Shown here in pieces: positions 61,306 through 64,000 of a stretch of 64,000 nt of DNA. The DNA is from Pontixanthobacter aquaemixtae (GTDB lineage: Bacteria; Pseudomonadota; Alphaproteobacteria; Sphingomonadales; Sphingomonadaceae): positions 248,001-312,000 of the forward strand of contig NZ_WTYX01000002.1 in assembly GCF_009827395.1 (NCBI RefSeq), in the 5' to 3' direction. A model generated the notes under the pieces. The model had not been told where the DNA came from. It saw only the letters and a program-made list of their open reading frames with translations, and made no database searches. The position numbers and the translations under genes are program-made. Every line of letters starts with the position of its first letter. Within the stretch, counting starts at the first letter, position 1.

Positions 61306-62838
61306 TCACCGCTCTTTCGTCGCCGAGAATTTGAGATCAGGATTCTTCTCTTCCTGATAGCCGACATCCCACGGGCTCTTGGCCATAAACACCAGGTCGC
61401 CATCGCGATCTTTGGCCAGGTTGGCACGGTTGAAATTTTCAAACTCGGTCATGGCTGCATCGGGCCCTTTGACCCAGCGCGCTGTCGCAAAGGGCGCGGC
61501 CTCAAGCGCAGCTTCGACCTTGTACTCAGCCGACAGGCGCGAAATCAGCACTTCCAGCTGCAACTGGCCGACCACCCCGACAATATGCTGCGCGCCCAGC
61601 TCCGGATAGAAAACCTGAATAACGCCTTCTTCGGAGAGGTCGTCCAGCGCTTTGCGCAGCTGCTTGGTCTTGGTCGGGTCTTTGAGCTGAACGCGCCGCA
61701 AAATCTCCGGCGCAAAATTGGGCAGGCCGGTAAAGCGGATATCGTTCTTCTCGCTCAGCGTGTCGCCCACACGCAGCGTCCCGTGATTGGGGATACCGAT
61801 AATATCGCCCGCCTCGGCGGTGTCGGCAATCTCGCGGTCCTGCGCAAAGAACAGGATCGGCGAGTGGATCGCGATGGGTTTCCCGAGGCCCGATGGCGTC
61901 AGTTTCATGCCCCGCTTAAACGTGCCCGAAACCTGCCGCATAAAGGCAATCCGGTCGCGGTGGTTCGGGTCCATATTGGCCTGCACCTTGAAGATGAAGC
62001 CGGTCACCTCGTCATGATCGGGGCTGACCTGATCTTCCCCGGCAGGCTGAGGGCGCGGCGGCGGGGCCCAGCGGGCAATCGCCTCGATCAACTCGGTCAC
62101 GCCGAAATTTTTGAGCGCGCTGCCGAAATAAACCGGCGTCAGATCTCCGCTGCGATAGGCATCCAAATCAAATTCGGGATAGCCGATCCGCGCCAGTTCG
62201 ATTTCTTCTGCGAGTTCTTCCGAGAGGTCGCTCTCAAGTTCCGAGAATGGCTTACGCGTGTCGAGGAATTCCTTGCTCCCGCCTTCGGGCACGCTGACCG
62301 TTTCGGATGCAAAATCGAGCACGCCTTTGAAAAGCCCGCCCATGCCCAAAGGCGCGGCTTGCGGGCTGACATCCAGCGCCAACGCATCGGCCACTTCGTC
62401 GAGAATTTCGAATAGCGGGCGCCCTTCGCGATCGACCTTGTTGACGAAAGTGATGATCGGGACATTGCGCAACCGGCAGACCTCGAACAGCTTGCGCGTT
62501 TGCGACTCGATGCCTTTCGCTCCGTCGATCACCATGATCGCCGAATCGACCGCGGTCAGCGTGCGATAAGTGTCTTCGGAAAAGTCCTCGTGCCCCGGCG
62601 TGTCGAGCAGGTTGAAAGTCACACCATCGCGTTCGAACGTCATCACCGATGACGTGACCGAGATGCCGCGTTGCTGTTCGATCTTCATCCAGTCAGAGCG
62701 CGCCCGCCGCGCTTCGCCGCGCGCCTTGACCTCACCCGCCTGATGGATCGCGCCGCCTTGCAGCAGCAGCTTTTCGGTCAGCGTGGTCTTACCCGCGTCA
62801 GGGTGCGAGATGATTGCAAAAGTACGTCGGTTGGACAT
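61306..62838 (-). CDS. prfC: Peptide chain release factor 3
   Basis: GTPase that recycles RF1/RF2 after termination. 510 residues. G1 is SHPDAGKTTLTEKLLL, G3 is DTPGHEDFSEDTYRTL, and the G4 NKVD occurs in ITFVNKVDREGRP. The rest matches RF3 domains II and III, ending in KSPWDVGYQEEKNPDLKFSA. It lies next to pheT (3 bases apart) on the same strand. Confidence 0.95.
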   Translation of the reverse strand: MSNRRTFAIISHPDAGKTTLTEKLLLQGGAIHQAGEVKARGEARRARSDWMKIEQQRGISVTSSVMTFERDGVTFNLLDTPGHEDFSEDTYRTLTAVDSAIMVIDGAKGIESQTRKLFEVCRLRNVPIITFVNKVDREGRPLFEILDEVADALALDVSPQAAPLGMGGLFKGVLDFASETVSVPEGGSKEFLDTRKPFSELESDLSEELAEEIELARIGYPEFDLDAYRSGDLTPVYFGSALKNFGVTELIEAIARWAPPPRPQPAGEDQVSPDHDEVTGFIFKVQANMDPNHRDRIAFMRQVSGTFKRGMKLTPSGLGKPIAIHSPILFFAQDREIADTAEAGDIIGIPNHGTLRVGDTLSEKNDIRFTGLPNFAPEILRRVQLKDPTKTKQLRKALDDLSEEGVIQVFYPELGAQHIVGVVGQLQLEVLISRLSAEYKVEAALEAAPFATARWVKGPDAAMTEFENFNRANLAKDRDGDLVFMAKSPWDVGYQEEKNPDLKFSATKER

Positions 62839-62841
62839 GGT

Positions 62842-64000
62842 TTACCCGCGCAGCTCCGCACCCAGCTTTGTCGCGCCAGCAACGACCTTGTCCGAAATCG
62901 CTTTCAGATCATCCTCGGTGTAGCTTTTCTCACCGGGTTGTAGGGTGACTTCCAGCGCAATCGATTTCTTTCCTTCGGCCACTCCCTGGCCGCGGAATTC
63001 ATCGAATATACGTGCATCGATGATGTTCGCTTTATCCGCACCTTTGACCACTCGCAGCAGATCGCCCGCAGGGAGGTCGGCAGGCACCAGAAACGCAAAA
63101 TCGCGCATCACCGGCTGCAATGGTGGCGGCGCATACGTTGTGCGGGCAAAGCTTGCTGCGCCCTTTTTGCCAGGGATCGCATCGAGGAAAATCTCGACCG
63201 CGACAACGGGACCATCAACATCGAATGCTTCGAGTGTCTTTGGATGCAATGCGCCGAACCGCGCGAGCACATTCTTGGGGCCGAGCCGCAAGGTGGCAGA
63301 CTGGCCGGGATGGAACTGCTCGCCTGCCTCGCCCATCACCTGGAGTTTCTCCACGGGAGCTCCGGCTTCAGAAAGCAGCGCAATCGCTTCCGCCTTGGCG
63401 TCATAAGCATCGAAAGGAACCGCTTTGCCGGTGGCCCAGCCGCGCGGCTGTTTTTCGCCAGCCAGCACGACGCCCAGCGTCGGCTTTTCGTTGCTTGAGC
63501 CGTCGGTATTGCGGAAATAGCGACGGCCCACTTCAAACAAACGAAGCGACGATGCGCCGCGGTCCATATTGCGTTTAGCAGCGGCCAGCAGACCCGGAAT
63601 CATAGACGGGCGCATGGCCTTCATGTCTTCGCTGATTGGATTGTCGAGCACCCACAACTTTGCGCCATCGGCGAATTGTTCGGCTTCTGGCACCGGCAGG
63701 AATGCCCATGTCACCGCCTCGTTCAATCCGCGGCCCGCAGCGGCGCGGCGCACGCGGCGTTCCAGCTTTTGCTCCGCCGATGCCGTCGGCAAAGCAACCC
63801 CATCGACGCGAGGTAGGGCGACACTCTCGACATCGTCGATTCCAAAGATACGCACGACTTCCTCGACCAGATCGGCCGGGCCCTCAATATCATGGCGGCG
63901 CAGAGGCGCGGTCACGGACCAAGGGGAGGAGCCGCTATCGACAGCAAAATCGAGCGACTCCAGAATGCGTTGCTGCTCGGCAGGCTCAACCGAAATCCCG
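62842..64000 (-). CDS. pheT: Phenylalanyl-tRNA synthetase beta subunit, C-terminal part
   Basis: The frame is open to the right edge; the start lies outside the window. The visible ~386 residues include the B5-like region (IFGIDDVESVALPRVDG), the catalytic-like domain (RRAAAGRGLNEAVTWAFLP; LDNPISEDMKAMRPSMIPGLL) and the C-terminal FDX-ACB domain (PPLQPVMRDFAFLVP; IALEVTLQPGEKSYTEDDL) that contacts the tRNA anticodon. An internal Met at 63915 is not the start. It is the upstream neighbour of prfC. Confidence 0.95.
   Translation of the reverse strand, partial: GISVEPAEQQRILESLDFAVDSGSSPWSVTAPLRRHDIEGPADLVEEVVRIFGIDDVESVALPRVDGVALPTASAEQKLERRVRRAAAGRGLNEAVTWAFLPVPEAEQFADGAKLWVLDNPISEDMKAMRPSMIPGLLAAAKRNMDRGASSLRLFEVGRRYFRNTDGSSNEKPTLGVVLAGEKQPRGWATGKAVPFDAYDAKAEAIALLSEAGAPVEKLQVMGEAGEQFHPGQSATLRLGPKNVLARFGALHPKTLEAFDVDGPVVAVEIFLDAIPGKKGAASFARTTYAPPPLQPVMRDFAFLVPADLPAGDLLRVVKGADKANIIDARIFDEFRGQGVAEGKKSIALEVTLQPGEKSYTEDDLKAISDKVVAGATKLGAELRG

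Overview
The window looks like chromosome of an alphaproteobacterium of the order Sphingomonadales, most likely the Erythrobacteraceae (Erythrobacter/Altererythrobacter group). Supporting signs are CtrA and DivK, a serine palmitoyltransferase with its own acyl carrier protein (sphingolipid synthesis), a DksA with the zinc-free CxxT/TxxA pattern, a PduO-type corrinoid adenosyltransferase, HIG1 and DUF3572 proteins, and a complete RcGTA-like gene transfer agent (GTA) cluster. The assignment rests on protein families recognised by eye, not on a database search.

Layout. 1-2.2 kb: end of rpoN, then ctrA with candidate CtrA boxes, a terminator and a MITE-like element. 2.2-12.3 kb: trmB, a DUF3592 protein, maeB, mutS, small membrane proteins, and a leftward operon gluQRS - HIG1 protein - corrinoid adenosyltransferase - 3-hydroxyacyl-CoA dehydrogenase. 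12.4-16 kb: an HNH nuclease, a palindromic repeat, and the tightly overlapping kynA-kynB-kynU operon (tryptophan to anthranilate). 16-20 kb: DUF4112, an orphan solute-binding lipoprotein, a PilZ protein, dksA and a SEL1 protein, with CtrA-like boxes before the PilZ and SEL1 genes. 19.7-22.9 kb: a five-gene leftward operon (DUF3572, HAD, RidA, GDPD, FemAB/GNAT-like) joined by short overlaps, divergent from divK. 23.4-28 kb: a PycTM-like membrane protein, acp-spt, a fatty acid hydroxylase, a Crp/Fnr regulator and a YqaA protein.

28.2-42.9 kb is the GTA: small and large terminase, portal, g3.5, protease, capsid, connector and tail genes, the tape measure, a gp12 with a long N-terminal extension, a cysteine-rich hub, an NlpC/P60 peptidase, a short gp15 and a DUF2793 protein. 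Most neighbours overlap by 1-4 bases, so it reads as one polycistronic unit. It is broken in three unusual ways: a leader hairpin after a good sigma-70-like promoter, a reverse-strand membrane gene between terminase and portal, and a 14-bp hairpin followed by a MITE-like element after the capsid gene.

43-64 kb is mostly housekeeping: an OmpA porin, sodC, an MFS transporter and queC, hslO, argD-argF, a two-domain cold shock protein with an RGG-rich N-terminus, a DUF442 phosphatase, an M20 amidohydrolase, a sterol-desaturase-like protein with a GMC oxidoreductase, glnK-amtB behind a textbook sigma-54 promoter, an exonuclease/endonuclease/phosphatase protein, an FMN split-barrel protein, prfC, and the 3' part of pheT leaving the right edge.

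Most striking points: the two MITE-like copies, both placed directly behind terminator-type hairpins; the rearranged GTA tail genes; the orphan PycTM-like protein; and the CtrA and sigma-54 sites in a window that also encodes both regulators. No tRNA, rRNA, CRISPR array, transposase or integrase was seen.
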